From: Nonomuraea helvata
GTDB taxonomy: Bacteria; Actinomycetota; Actinomycetes; Streptosporangiales; Streptosporangiaceae
DNA length: 64,000 nucleotides
Direction: 5' to 3'
Assembly (NCBI RefSeq): GCF_039535785.1
Contig: NZ_BAAAXV010000009.1
Location: 62,001-126,000 of the forward strand
Under the pieces are notes generated by a model. It did no database searches, had not been told where the DNA came from, and saw only the letters and a list, made by a program, of their open reading frames with translations. Of the stretch, positions 8,652 to 15,470 are shown piece after piece (the stretch's first letter is position 1; every line of letters begins with the position of its first letter). Position numbers and translations under genes: made by a program.

Positions 8652-9506
8652 GTGAACACCGCCGGATACCTCAGCCGCCTCGGCCTGTCCCACCTCCTCC
8701 ACGCCCCCACCAGCGCGGACAACCTGCGGGCCCTCCACGTAGCGCACATCGAGAAGGTCTCGTACGAGGCGCTGGAGATCTGGCTCGGCCGCACCACCAC
8801 CGTCGATCCCGTCGAGTCGGCGGAGCGCATCATCCGCGGGCGCGGCGGATACTGCTACCACCTCAACGGCGCGTTCTCCGAGCTGCTCAGGGCGCTGGGG
8901 TACGACGTGACCCGGCACGTCGGCGGCGTCCAGAACCGCGGCGCCGAGCCCGGCATCACCGCCAACCACCTGGTGCTCACCGTGCGCGGCCTTCCGTCGG
9001 AGGAGAATCCCGGCGGAGAGTGGCTGGTCGACGTCGGGCTCGGCGACGCGCTCCACGCGCCGCTCCCGCTGGTGGCGGGTGCGTACCGGCAGGGTCCGTT
9101 CGAGTTCGCCCTCCGCCCGTCGGAGCTCGCGCCGGGCGGCTGGCGGTTCGAGCATGATCCGGCCGGCTCGTTCCAGGGCATGGACTTCGACCCGGCACCC
9201 ACGGACATGTCGGCGTTCGTCGAGATGCACCGGCAGCTGACCACGTCACCGACATCCGGCTTCGTCCGCACGGCCGCGATCCTGCGACGTGACGCGTACG
9301 GCGCGGACGTCCTGCGCGGGCTCGTGCTGAGCCGGCTCGGCGGCAGCGCCCACTCGGTCACCCTGGACGGCGCGCCGGACTACTTCGCGGCGCTGGCGGA
9401 CATCTTCCTGCTGCCGCTCGACGACGTGAGCGCCGAGGAGAAGGAGAAACTCTGGCGCAAGGTGAACGACGCGCATGAGGCCTGGCTGGCCGGTGACCCA
9501 TCGTGA
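8652..9506 (+). CDS. Arylamine N-acetyltransferase (NAT)
   Basis: 284 residues from GTG at 8652 (a second possible start, ATG at 8637, adds five residues). The cysteine-protease-like triad is complete: Cys68 in RGRGGYCYHLN, His106 in TANHLVL, Asp127 in WLVDVGLGD, with near-canonical NAT spacing. NATs transfer acetyl (or another acyl) from CoA to arylamines and hydrazines; in actinomycetes some close polyketide or ansamycin amide bonds, but no such cluster is nearby, so xenobiotic acetylation is the simpler reading. It is cytoplasmic. No clear ribosome site precedes the start, so the mRNA may be leaderless. Confidence 0.92.
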   Translation: MNTAGYLSRLGLSHLLHAPTSADNLRALHVAHIEKVSYEALEIWLGRTTTVDPVESAERIIRGRGGYCYHLNGAFSELLRALGYDVTRHVGGVQNRGAEPGITANHLVLTVRGLPSEENPGGEWLVDVGLGDALHAPLPLVAGAYRQGPFEFALRPSELAPGGWRFEHDPAGSFQGMDFDPAPTDMSAFVEMHRQLTTSPTSGFVRTAAILRRDAYGADVLRGLVLSRLGGSAHSVTLDGAPDYFAALADIFLLPLDDVSAEEKEKLWRKVNDAHEAWLAGDPS

Positions 9507-9533
9507 CGAACGTGCGCTATCGTGCACCTCGAC

Positions 9534-10604
9534 ATGGGTGAGACCAGGAAGTTGGCCGGCCGCTACCGGCTGCTGAACCACCTGGGCACAGGCTCCGTCC
9601 GCCTGGCCTTCGACGAGTCGGAGCACCGTGACGTCGCGGTCCGGGAGCTGCGGGTCCCGACCGAGCTGCGCGACGTCGCGCTGCAGGAGGCGCGCAGGGC
9701 GTCCGGGCTGCGGCACGCCTCGATCGTGCGGGTGCTGGACGTGGTGATCGAGGACCGCACGCCGTGGCTGGTCATGGAGTTCGTGTCAGGGGCGTCGCTG
9801 GAGCACACCGTACGCTCGCGACGCCCGCTGCCGGTGGCGCAGGCGGCCCGGGTGGGCGTCTGCCTCCTCGCGGCCCTGACGGTCGCGCACGAGGCCGGGA
9901 TCGTGCACGGGCGCGTCGAGCCGGGCAACGTCCTGCTCATCCCGACCGGTCGCGCGGTGCTGACCGGCTTCGGCTTCCCCAGCCTCAGCATGCTGCCCTC
10001 CGCCGACCTGTGGTCCCTGGCCGCCACGCTGCACTTCGCGGTGGAGGGCCGCCCGCCGGGACAGGTGCCCGCGGAGGGCGCGGACCCGCTCAGATCCCTG
10101 GTCAGAGCCATGCTCCACCCGTCGGGCCCGCCGCCGCTCGACGTGATACGCGAGACCCTGCACCTCGTGGCCGTGGACCGCCCGCTGGACGTGATGATCG
10201 CGACGGCCGGCCCGCTGCCGGTCCCCGAGGTGGCCGCGATCGGGCTCTCCCTGATCGACCAGCTCCAGGCGGCGGACACGTTCCACGGCGGGGTGCAGCC
10301 GGGCAACGTCCTCATCGACGCCCAGGGCCGGGCGCGGCTGATCCCGCTGCTGAGGTCCGGAACCCTGCCGGCCTACACGGCCCCTGAAGCCGCTCCCACC
10401 ATGGCCGCCGACCTGTGGTCACTGGGCGCCACGCTCTTCACCGCCGTCGAGGGCGTGCCGCCCGCGCCCGGCGCGCCGCTGGCCAGGGCCGGTGCGCTCG
10501 CTCCCGTCCTGTTCCGCCTGCTGTCCGGCGATCCGTTGGAACGTCCCACTCCGGACGAGCTCCGCCACGACCTCGAGTCGGTACGGCAGCCGCGTAAAGA
10601 TTGA
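9534..10604 (+). CDS. Pseudokinase with duplicated kinase C-lobe
   Basis: 356 residues from ATG at 9534 (GTG at 9522 is an alternative). Residues about 1-200 follow a Ser/Thr protein-kinase fold: LLNHLGTGSVRLAF replaces the glycine loop, VAVREL has Arg where the ATP-binding Lys is expected, IVHGRVEPGNVLL has lost the HRD aspartate, and TGFGFP lacks the DFG aspartate. The second half repeats C-lobe features: FHGGVQPGNVLIDAQGRARL, YTAPEA, then DLWSLGATLFTAVEGVPP mirroring DLWSLAATLHFAVEGRPP of the first half. All catalytic residues are missing, so it is probably a non-catalytic scaffold or nucleotide sensor. No transmembrane or PASTA domain. Partner unknown. Confidence 0.85.
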   Translation: MGETRKLAGRYRLLNHLGTGSVRLAFDESEHRDVAVRELRVPTELRDVALQEARRASGLRHASIVRVLDVVIEDRTPWLVMEFVSGASLEHTVRSRRPLPVAQAARVGVCLLAALTVAHEAGIVHGRVEPGNVLLIPTGRAVLTGFGFPSLSMLPSADLWSLAATLHFAVEGRPPGQVPAEGADPLRSLVRAMLHPSGPPPLDVIRETLHLVAVDRPLDVMIATAGPLPVPEVAAIGLSLIDQLQAADTFHGGVQPGNVLIDAQGRARLIPLLRSGTLPAYTAPEAAPTMAADLWSLGATLFTAVEGVPPAPGAPLARAGALAPVLFRLLSGDPLERPTPDELRHDLESVRQPRKD

Positions 10605-10708
10605 GATACATCGCGAGCGGAACCAAGACGAGGGGTTCACTCGTTGGTCAGGCGACGCAGAATGTGGGAGAGGCGGGGCGTGCGCTCCGTGTTCGGAGGA
10701 AGTTGAGT

Positions 10709-10903
10709 ATGTCGCCAGTCCAGAAGTACGCCATCGGCGCAGGCGCCGCGGTCCTGCTCTCGCTGATCTTCTTCGGGGCCGGATGGGTCACCCTGCTGGT
10801 CATCCTCGGTGTGGTCGCCGCCCCGGTGGTCGGCTACCTGATGCTCGACCCGTCGCAGCGCGAGCGGCTCAAGAGGGCCCGCAGGCGCGGCATCGGCCGC
10901 TGA
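10709..10903 (+). CDS. Small two-helix membrane protein
   Basis: 64 residues. The start was set at ATG 10709 because GGAGGA lies eight bases upstream; the frame is open earlier but without a ribosome site. Two closely spaced hydrophobic segments (about 7-24 and 27-43) are followed by a basic tail, RERLKRARRRGIGR, expected on the cytoplasmic side. Family not recognised. It follows the pseudokinase gene by about 100 bp and faces the DUF3817 gene across a stem-loop. Confidence 0.7.
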   Translation: MSPVQKYAIGAGAAVLLSLIFFGAGWVTLLVILGVVAAPVVGYLMLDPSQRERLKRARRRGIGR

Positions 10904-10932
10904 GCCCCGGCGGCGGGGGCCTCGCCGGGCTC
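10902..10932. terminator. GC-rich stem-loop between convergent genes
   Basis: GAGCCCCGGCG and CGCCGGGCTC form a stem with one bulged C around a loop of about ten bases, starting at the stop of the small membrane protein. There is no T-run, so it is a candidate actinobacterial-type terminator only. Confidence 0.4.
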
Positions 10933-10941
10933 CCGCCGCGC

Positions 10942-11259
10942 TCAGGCCTCCGCGGTCGCCGCCTCCTGAGCCCCCAGCACGCGCTGGGTCACCTTGCGCT
11001 CGACATAGAACGACAGGAACGGCACCGTGCCCCCGACCATGACGCCGAGCATGTACGGCCACGACCAGCGCGCCTTCATGCCCAGGTTCATGACCGTGAC
11101 CAGGTAGATCATGTAGAGCCCGCCGTGGATGGGGGCGACGACCTTCGACATCGCCGGGTTGTCGAAGCCGTAACGGATCACCATGGCCACGCAGAGCACG
11201 AGCAGCATGACGCCCACCACGTACGCGAGCACCCGGAAGGGCTTCAGAGCCGATTCCAC
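10942..11259 (-). CDS. DUF3817 integral membrane protein
   Basis: 105 residues from GTG at 11259 with GGAAGG six bases upstream. Three hydrophobic helices carry the DUF3817 pattern: FRVLAYVVGVMLLVL at the start, PIHGGLYMIYLV in the middle and a final helix ending FLSFYVERK. Homologues are small actinobacterial membrane proteins of unknown biochemical role, often next to respiratory or haem genes. Here it follows SURF1 with a gap of two bases, suggesting co-translation and a link to cytochrome oxidase assembly (inference). Confidence 0.88.
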   Translation of the reverse strand: MESALKPFRVLAYVVGVMLLVLCVAMVIRYGFDNPAMSKVVAPIHGGLYMIYLVTVMNLGMKARWSWPYMLGVMVGGTVPFLSFYVERKVTQRVLGAQEAATAEA

Positions 11260-11261
11260 GA

Positions 11262-12044
11262 TTAACCTTCCAGAGCCATCTCAGGGGACTTTGCACGGTC
11301 CCGATCGTTTCGTACGGCGTCGCGTACGAAGTGGAACCACATGAACACGGCGAACCCGGCGAAGATCCACCAGTTGGCGGCATACGCCAGGTTACGCCAG
11401 GTCAGCGTGCCACCCACCACCGGCGGCTGGACCTTGACCTGCGCCAACGAGCCCGACGGCGGCTGCGCCACGACATAGCCGGTGCGCACCTTCTGACCGC
11501 TCCACAAGTTGACCAGCTCACCCGTGGACACCGTCTGCACCTGGCCGGCGGGCAGCCCTTCCGCGCGCCGCTGCACGCTGTCGGTGCCCTGCTGCGGCCG
11601 CAGCCGTCCGGGCACCGTGACCCGGCCCTGCGGCACCGCGGCGACCGCCGGGTCATCGGCCTTGGCCGTCCAACCCCGTACGACCGGCATGAGCGTGCCG
11701 TCGTCGAGCCTGAGCGGCGTGAGCACCCAGTAGCCGCGGTCACGCGAGACGTTGCCGCCCGGAGCGTCGACGTCGGCCCGCCGGTCGGCGATCAGGAGCT
11801 GCCGGTCCGGCTCGTAGACGCCCTCGGCCGTGACCCTGCGGCCCACGACCTCGCCGCTGAGCTGCGGGCCCACCTGGGCGAGCGTGCCGACCGCGACGGG
11901 GCCCGGATCCGTGGAGGCGTGCGGCCTGCCGGAGTCCTGGAAAACGCCGAGCTGCCAGCGCCCGAGCAGGATGAACGCCACCAGGACCACTGCCGTGAGC
12001 AGGTGCAACACCATGACACGGGGCGAGAGCAGGGTCCTGAGCAT
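11262..12044 (-). CDS. SURF1-family cytochrome oxidase assembly protein
   Basis: 260 residues with the SURF1 layout: an N-terminal membrane helix (about 9-28, ending LGRWQLGVFQ), a large extracytoplasmic domain containing GYWVLTPLRLDDGTLMPVVRGW, and a second helix near the C-terminus (NWWIFAGFAVFMWFHFVRD). The motif LGRWQL after the first helix and the invariant NLAYAANWW before the second are family hallmarks. SURF1 helps insert haem a into cytochrome c oxidase subunit I. It forms a two-gene operon with DUF3817. Confidence 0.93.
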   Translation of the reverse strand: MLRTLLSPRVMVLHLLTAVVLVAFILLGRWQLGVFQDSGRPHASTDPGPVAVGTLAQVGPQLSGEVVGRRVTAEGVYEPDRQLLIADRRADVDAPGGNVSRDRGYWVLTPLRLDDGTLMPVVRGWTAKADDPAVAAVPQGRVTVPGRLRPQQGTDSVQRRAEGLPAGQVQTVSTGELVNLWSGQKVRTGYVVAQPPSGSLAQVKVQPPVVGGTLTWRNLAYAANWWIFAGFAVFMWFHFVRDAVRNDRDRAKSPEMALEG

Positions 12045-12148
12045 GCCTCAAAGCTATCCGCCGGGTGGGGCGGTCCCCTAATCAGCCCGCCCTATTGATC
12101 CCGCCAAACGACGCAAACGGAACAGCCTCTCACGCTAGGCTGCTGGCC

Positions 12149-12322
12149 ATGTCTGACCAGCATATCGACCCGGCGGGCAACACCCAGCAGTTCAAGGCTT
12201 TCGCGCAGCGCCGCGAGCAGGAAGCCGCTGTCCCGCCCAAGAAGTCGCCCCTCGTGCCCATCATCGCGGTCGTCGCCGTGATCGTGATCCTCGGCGTCGC
12301 CGCCTTCCTCCTGCTGAAGTAG
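12149..12322 (+). CDS. Small single-pass membrane protein
   Basis: 57 residues: a polar N-terminal half (DQHIDPAGNTQQFKAFAQRREQE), a PPKK break, then one strongly hydrophobic helix to the C-terminus (VPIIAVVAVIVILGVAAFLLL). This is a tail-anchored topology with the polar part probably cytoplasmic. It diverges from the SURF1 gene and is followed by a hairpin. Family not recognised, but codon use matches the neighbours and the composition is not that of a chance frame. Confidence 0.7.
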   Translation: MSDQHIDPAGNTQQFKAFAQRREQEAAVPPKKSPLVPIIAVVAVIVILGVAAFLLLK

Positions 12323-12339
12323 CCCAAACAACGGGATCG

Positions 12340-12364
12340 ACCCGCCGCGGGGGCCGTGGCGGGT
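12340..12364 (+). terminator. Hairpin after the 57-residue membrane protein
   Basis: ACCCGCCGCGG and CCGTGGCGGGT pair (10 of 11) around GGG, 17 bases after the stop, followed by TTCTTG. A short-loop, GC-rich stem with a weak T stretch fits an intrinsic terminator. Confidence 0.55.
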
Positions 12365-12443
12365 TCTTGCCGTTCCTCCGTCCGGGGTACGGCAGGCACC
12401 GTGACGGGACTCACTATGGACCTTATGGGGAAGCGCTCATTAC

Positions 12444-12462
12444 ATTGGATTTAGCGTCCAAT
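12444..12462. promoter_or_regulatory. Operator-like inverted repeat before the monooxygenase
   Basis: ATTGGA-TTTAGCG-TCCAAT is a perfect 6-bp inverted repeat with a seven-base centre, 24 bp before the start of the flavin monooxygenase and just upstream of its GGGAGG ribosome site. Size and position fit a TetR-type operator. No regulator gene adjoins it, so the factor acting here would be encoded elsewhere. Confidence 0.55.
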
Positions 12463-12485
12463 AAGCGTGCGCCCCGGGAGGTCCA

Positions 12486-13934
12486 ATGCCAGGGTTGGCG
12501 ATCATCGGGTCCGGGTTCGCGGGGATCGGCATGGCCATCAAGCTCAAGGAAGCGGGCTTCCACGACTTCGTCATCCTCGAGAAGGCCGCCGAACTGGGCG
12601 GCACCTGGCGCGACAACACCTATCCCGGCTGCGCGTGCGACGTCCCCTCGCACATGTACTCCTACTCGTACGAGCTGAATCCCGGCTGGTCGCGGATGTT
12701 CTCCCCGCAGGAGGAGATCTGGGACTACATGCGCTCGTGCGCGGACAAGTACGGCGTGACCCCGCACATCCGCTACGGCGAGCGCGTCGTCGCCCTCGAA
12801 TACGACGACGCCCGGCGGGACTGGTCGGTCACCACGGACGACGGCGCGACGTTCCGCACGAACGCCGTGGTCTCGGCCATCGGCGCGCTACACATCCCGA
12901 AATTTCCCGAAATTTCAGGACGGGAGTCCTTCGCCGGCCCCGCCTTCCACTCCGCCGAATGGGACCACTCGATCGACCTGACCGGCAAGCGCGTGGCCGT
13001 CATCGGCACCGGCGCCTCGGCCATCCAGTTCGTCCCGCAGATCGCCCCCGTCGCGGGCCGCCTGACAGTCTTCCAGCGCACTCCCCCGTGGATCCACCCC
13101 AAGCCCGACTTCGCCTTCTCGCCGGGCGTGCGCCGGATCCTGCGCGCGCCCGGCCTGGCCAGGACCATGCGCGGCGCCATCTACTGGGCCCTGGAGTCGA
13201 GGGCGCTCGGCTTCACCATCGATCCGCGCCTCATGAAGGTCCACGAGAAACTGGCCCGCAGGCACCTCGAAGCCCAGGTCCCCGACCCCGCCCTGCGCCG
13301 CCGCCTCACCCCCGACTACCTGATCGGCTGCAAGCGCATCCTCATCTCCAGCGACTACTACCCGGCCTTGAACAGGGAGAATGTCGATCTGGTGACGGAT
13401 GAGATCACCGAGATCAGGCCGCACTCGATCGTGGACGCCGCCGGCGCCGAGCACGAGGTCGACGTGATCGTCTACGGCACCGGATTCAAGGTCGTGGACG
13501 CGATCCAGGACCAGCACATCGTCGGCCGGGGCGGGCTGAAGCTGCAGGACGCCTGGCAGGACGGCATCGAGACCTACTACGGCATCACCACGGCGGGCTT
13601 CCCCAACCTGTTCTTCCTGCTCGGCCCCAACACGGGCCTCGGGCACCACTCGGTCGTGTTCATGATCGAGTCGCAGGTCCGCTATGTCATCGACTGCCTG
13701 CGCCTGCTCTCCAGGACCCAGGCCAGGGCCGTCGAGGTCAAGCCGGAGGTGCAGCGGGCGTTCGGCCGCCGCCTGCGCGAACGGCTCGACCCTCTCGTCT
13801 GGAACGCCGGCGGCTGCACCTCCTGGTATCTGGACGAGCACGGAGTCAACCGGACGATCTGGCCGGGCTTCACCTTCGAGTACTGGGCGCGTACCAGGAG
13901 GGTGAGGCCGGAGGCGTACGAGCTGATCTACTGA
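12486..13934 (+). CDS. Flavin-containing monooxygenase, Baeyer-Villiger type
   Basis: 482 residues with a good ribosome site (GGGAGG). The FAD Rossmann motif GSGFAGIGMA lies at the N-terminus and the NADPH motif GTGASAIQFVPQIA near residue 175. The Baeyer-Villiger fingerprint FxGxxxHxxxW is present as FAGPAFHSAEW between them. Such enzymes insert oxygen next to ketones or hydroxylate small substrates using NADPH, O2 and FAD. It is about 50 residues shorter than cyclohexanone monooxygenase. It stands alone behind a candidate operator; its 3' end overlaps the convergent methyltransferase gene by 7 bp. Confidence 0.9.
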   Translation: MPGLAIIGSGFAGIGMAIKLKEAGFHDFVILEKAAELGGTWRDNTYPGCACDVPSHMYSYSYELNPGWSRMFSPQEEIWDYMRSCADKYGVTPHIRYGERVVALEYDDARRDWSVTTDDGATFRTNAVVSAIGALHIPKFPEISGRESFAGPAFHSAEWDHSIDLTGKRVAVIGTGASAIQFVPQIAPVAGRLTVFQRTPPWIHPKPDFAFSPGVRRILRAPGLARTMRGAIYWALESRALGFTIDPRLMKVHEKLARRHLEAQVPDPALRRRLTPDYLIGCKRILISSDYYPALNRENVDLVTDEITEIRPHSIVDAAGAEHEVDVIVYGTGFKVVDAIQDQHIVGRGGLKLQDAWQDGIETYYGITTAGFPNLFFLLGPNTGLGHHSVVFMIESQVRYVIDCLRLLSRTQARAVEVKPEVQRAFGRRLRERLDPLVWNAGGCTSWYLDEHGVNRTIWPGFTFEYWARTRRVRPEAYELIY

Positions 13935-14683
13935 GCGGGCCGCCTCGCCTCGATGAGGACCCGTGAGGAGTGGGCCACGAACGGCCCCTCCTGCTCGATC
14001 CGGTCGTGCAGGTCGCGCAGCCTGTCCGCGTAGCGCTCGACCGAGAAGCCCGGCACGATCCAGATCACCTTCCGCAGGAAGTAGATCACCGCCCCGACGT
14101 CGTGGAACTCCATCCGCAGCCGCTCGAGCCGCAGGTCCACGACCTCCAGCCCGGAGGCCTCCGCCTCCTCCTTGGCGGCTCTGGGATCGCGGGCCGAGCC
14201 GTCCAGCGGCCCCAGGAAGAACTCGGCCAGCTCGAAGACGCTCCTGGGGCCGATCTGCTGGGAGAGGTAGGCCCCGCCGGACCGCAGCACGCGGGCGATC
14301 TCACCCCACCACGTCCGCACGGGGTGGCGGCTGCTCACCAGGTCGAAGGTCCCGCTCCTGAACGGCAGGCATGACCCGCCGTCGTCGGCCACCACCCGAG
14401 CTCCCCGTGGTCGCAGCCGGGACGCGGCGAGCGCGAGGTTGGGCGGCCAGGACTCGGTGGCCACGGCCACCGGCGGCAGCTTCGGCAGGCCTGCGAGGAC
14501 CTCGCCTCCTCCGGTCTGGATGTCGAGCGCGGCCTCGGCCGTGGCCATGCGCTCGCCCAGGAGGCGGGCATAGCCCCAGGAGGGCCGCTCCTCGCTGGCC
14601 CGGCCGTCGAGCCAGGAGAAGTCCCAGCCGTCCACGGAGACCGTGGCTGCCTCCTGGACAAGGTCGTCATACGTGCGGCGCAT
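13928..14683 (-). CDS. SAM-dependent methyltransferase-like protein
   Basis: 251 residues. The central region follows a class I methyltransferase: LDIQTGGGEVLAGL in place of the glycine-rich motif I, PFRSGTFDLVSSRHPV as motif IV and EIARVLRSGGAYLSQQIG as the post-IV strand and loop. This subgroup of actinobacterial methyltransferase-domain proteins is of unknown substrate. It is cytoplasmic with no signal. It is convergent with the monooxygenase and transcribed alone; no functional link to neighbours is evident. Confidence 0.8.
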   Translation of the reverse strand: MRRTYDDLVQEAATVSVDGWDFSWLDGRASEERPSWGYARLLGERMATAEAALDIQTGGGEVLAGLPKLPPVAVATESWPPNLALAASRLRPRGARVVADDGGSCLPFRSGTFDLVSSRHPVRTWWGEIARVLRSGGAYLSQQIGPRSVFELAEFFLGPLDGSARDPRAAKEEAEASGLEVVDLRLERLRMEFHDVGAVIYFLRKVIWIVPGFSVERYADRLRDLHDRIEQEGPFVAHSSRVLIEARRPAQ

Positions 14684-14748
14684 CCTTCGACCTTGTCAGC
14701 GGTCCTGCCGGGCCTTCAATCGAATTTCCGCCCCGGCCGGTGCGAGCG

Positions 14749-15204
14749 TCAGGCGACGCGGCTGCGCACCGCGGCGCGGTCGATGCCGAGTTGGTCGATC
14801 AGGTGCGCCACCGGGTCGGGCCGGCCCTGCGCGAGCAAGGTCAGCACCAGGTGCCGCGGCCCCTCGGCCGCCCTGGTCTTCATCGTCGTGCCCTTGATCG
14901 CCTGGTTGATGACCGCGCGGGCGCTCGACGTGAGCCCGGTGCTCGGGACCGGCGGGTGCTTGCGCGGCGTCCGCGGCATGTCGCCGACCTCCAGGCCGAG
15001 CATGCGCAGCGCCGCCCGGTCGAGCTCCTCGAGCGCGGCCCGCGCGCCTGCCACGTCCACGCCGAGCGCCCGGGCGAGGTCCGCGTCGTGCAGGGCGCCG
15101 AGCAGCAGGTGCTCGGTGCCCACCCGGCGGTCGCCCCGCTGCCTGGCCTCCTCGAACGCGCCCTTGAGGATCACACCGAACTTGCTCTTCTCGAAGCCGA
15201 ACAT
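14749..15204 (-). CDS. Stand-alone Clp N-terminal domain protein
   Basis: 151 residues made only of the double Clp-N helical repeat: FEEARQRGDRRVGTEHLLLGAL is the first repeat and VINQAIKGTTMKTRAAEGPRHLVLTLL the second. No AAA+ ATPase follows. In ClpA/ClpC this domain binds adaptor proteins and substrates, so a free copy could be an adaptor or decoy. It lies 10 bp after the 67-residue HTH gene and is transcribed with it from the palindromic promoter at 15422-15467. Homologous Clp-N plus small-HTH pairs are frequent in actinobacteria; their role is not known to me. Confidence 0.85.
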   Translation of the reverse strand: MFGFEKSKFGVILKGAFEEARQRGDRRVGTEHLLLGALHDADLARALGVDVAGARAALEELDRAALRMLGLEVGDMPRTPRKHPPVPSTGLTSSARAVINQAIKGTTMKTRAAEGPRHLVLTLLAQGRPDPVAHLIDQLGIDRAAVRSRVA

Positions 15205-15214
15205 CGCGAGAACC

Positions 15215-15418
15215 TCACTTCCCGTATTTGGCGTGTACCGACTGCCGTGACATGCCGAGCGCGTCGCCGATCTGCTCCCAGGTCCAGCCCTGCTCCCTGG
15301 CCAGCGCCACCGACACCGCCTCGACCTGCTCGGCCAGCCGGTGCAGCGCGCCCACCGCCCGCAGCCCCATGGCCGGATCGTTCGACCTGATCCGCTCGGA
15401 GAGCTCTGTTACGTCCAC
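15215..15418 (-). CDS. Small helix-turn-helix protein
   Basis: 67 residues. A short acidic N-terminal helix region is followed by a clear HTH, QGWTWEQIGDALGMSRQSVH, reaching nearly to the C-terminus, with the basic end AKYGK. This resembles an isolated sigma-region-4-like or HTH-23-type reader head. It begins four bases from a 46-bp palindrome, so it is a natural candidate for the factor that binds it. The ATG at 15418 appears to lie at or near the transcription start, suggesting a leaderless mRNA. Confidence 0.75.
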   Translation of the reverse strand: MDVTELSERIRSNDPAMGLRAVGALHRLAEQVEAVSVALAREQGWTWEQIGDALGMSRQSVHAKYGK

Positions 15419-15421
15419 GCT

Positions 15422-15467
15422 TGTCAGGCTAGATTGACAGCCGGGAAATTGTCAATCTAGCCTGACA
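15422..15467. promoter_or_regulatory. Perfect 18-bp palindromic arms forming a divergent leaderless promoter
   Basis: TGTCAGGCTAGATTGACA (15422-15439) and its exact reverse complement (15450-15467) flank ten bases. Each arm contributes a TTGACA -35 to one direction and a TAGCCT (TAnnnT) -10 to the other, with 18-bp spacing: plus-strand -35 at 15434-15439 and -10 at 15458-15463, with the mirror image on the minus strand. Predicted starts fall on or beside the ATGs at 15471 and 15418. A dimeric repressor bound here would shut both genes. Confidence 0.8.
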
Positions 15468-15470
15468 GGC

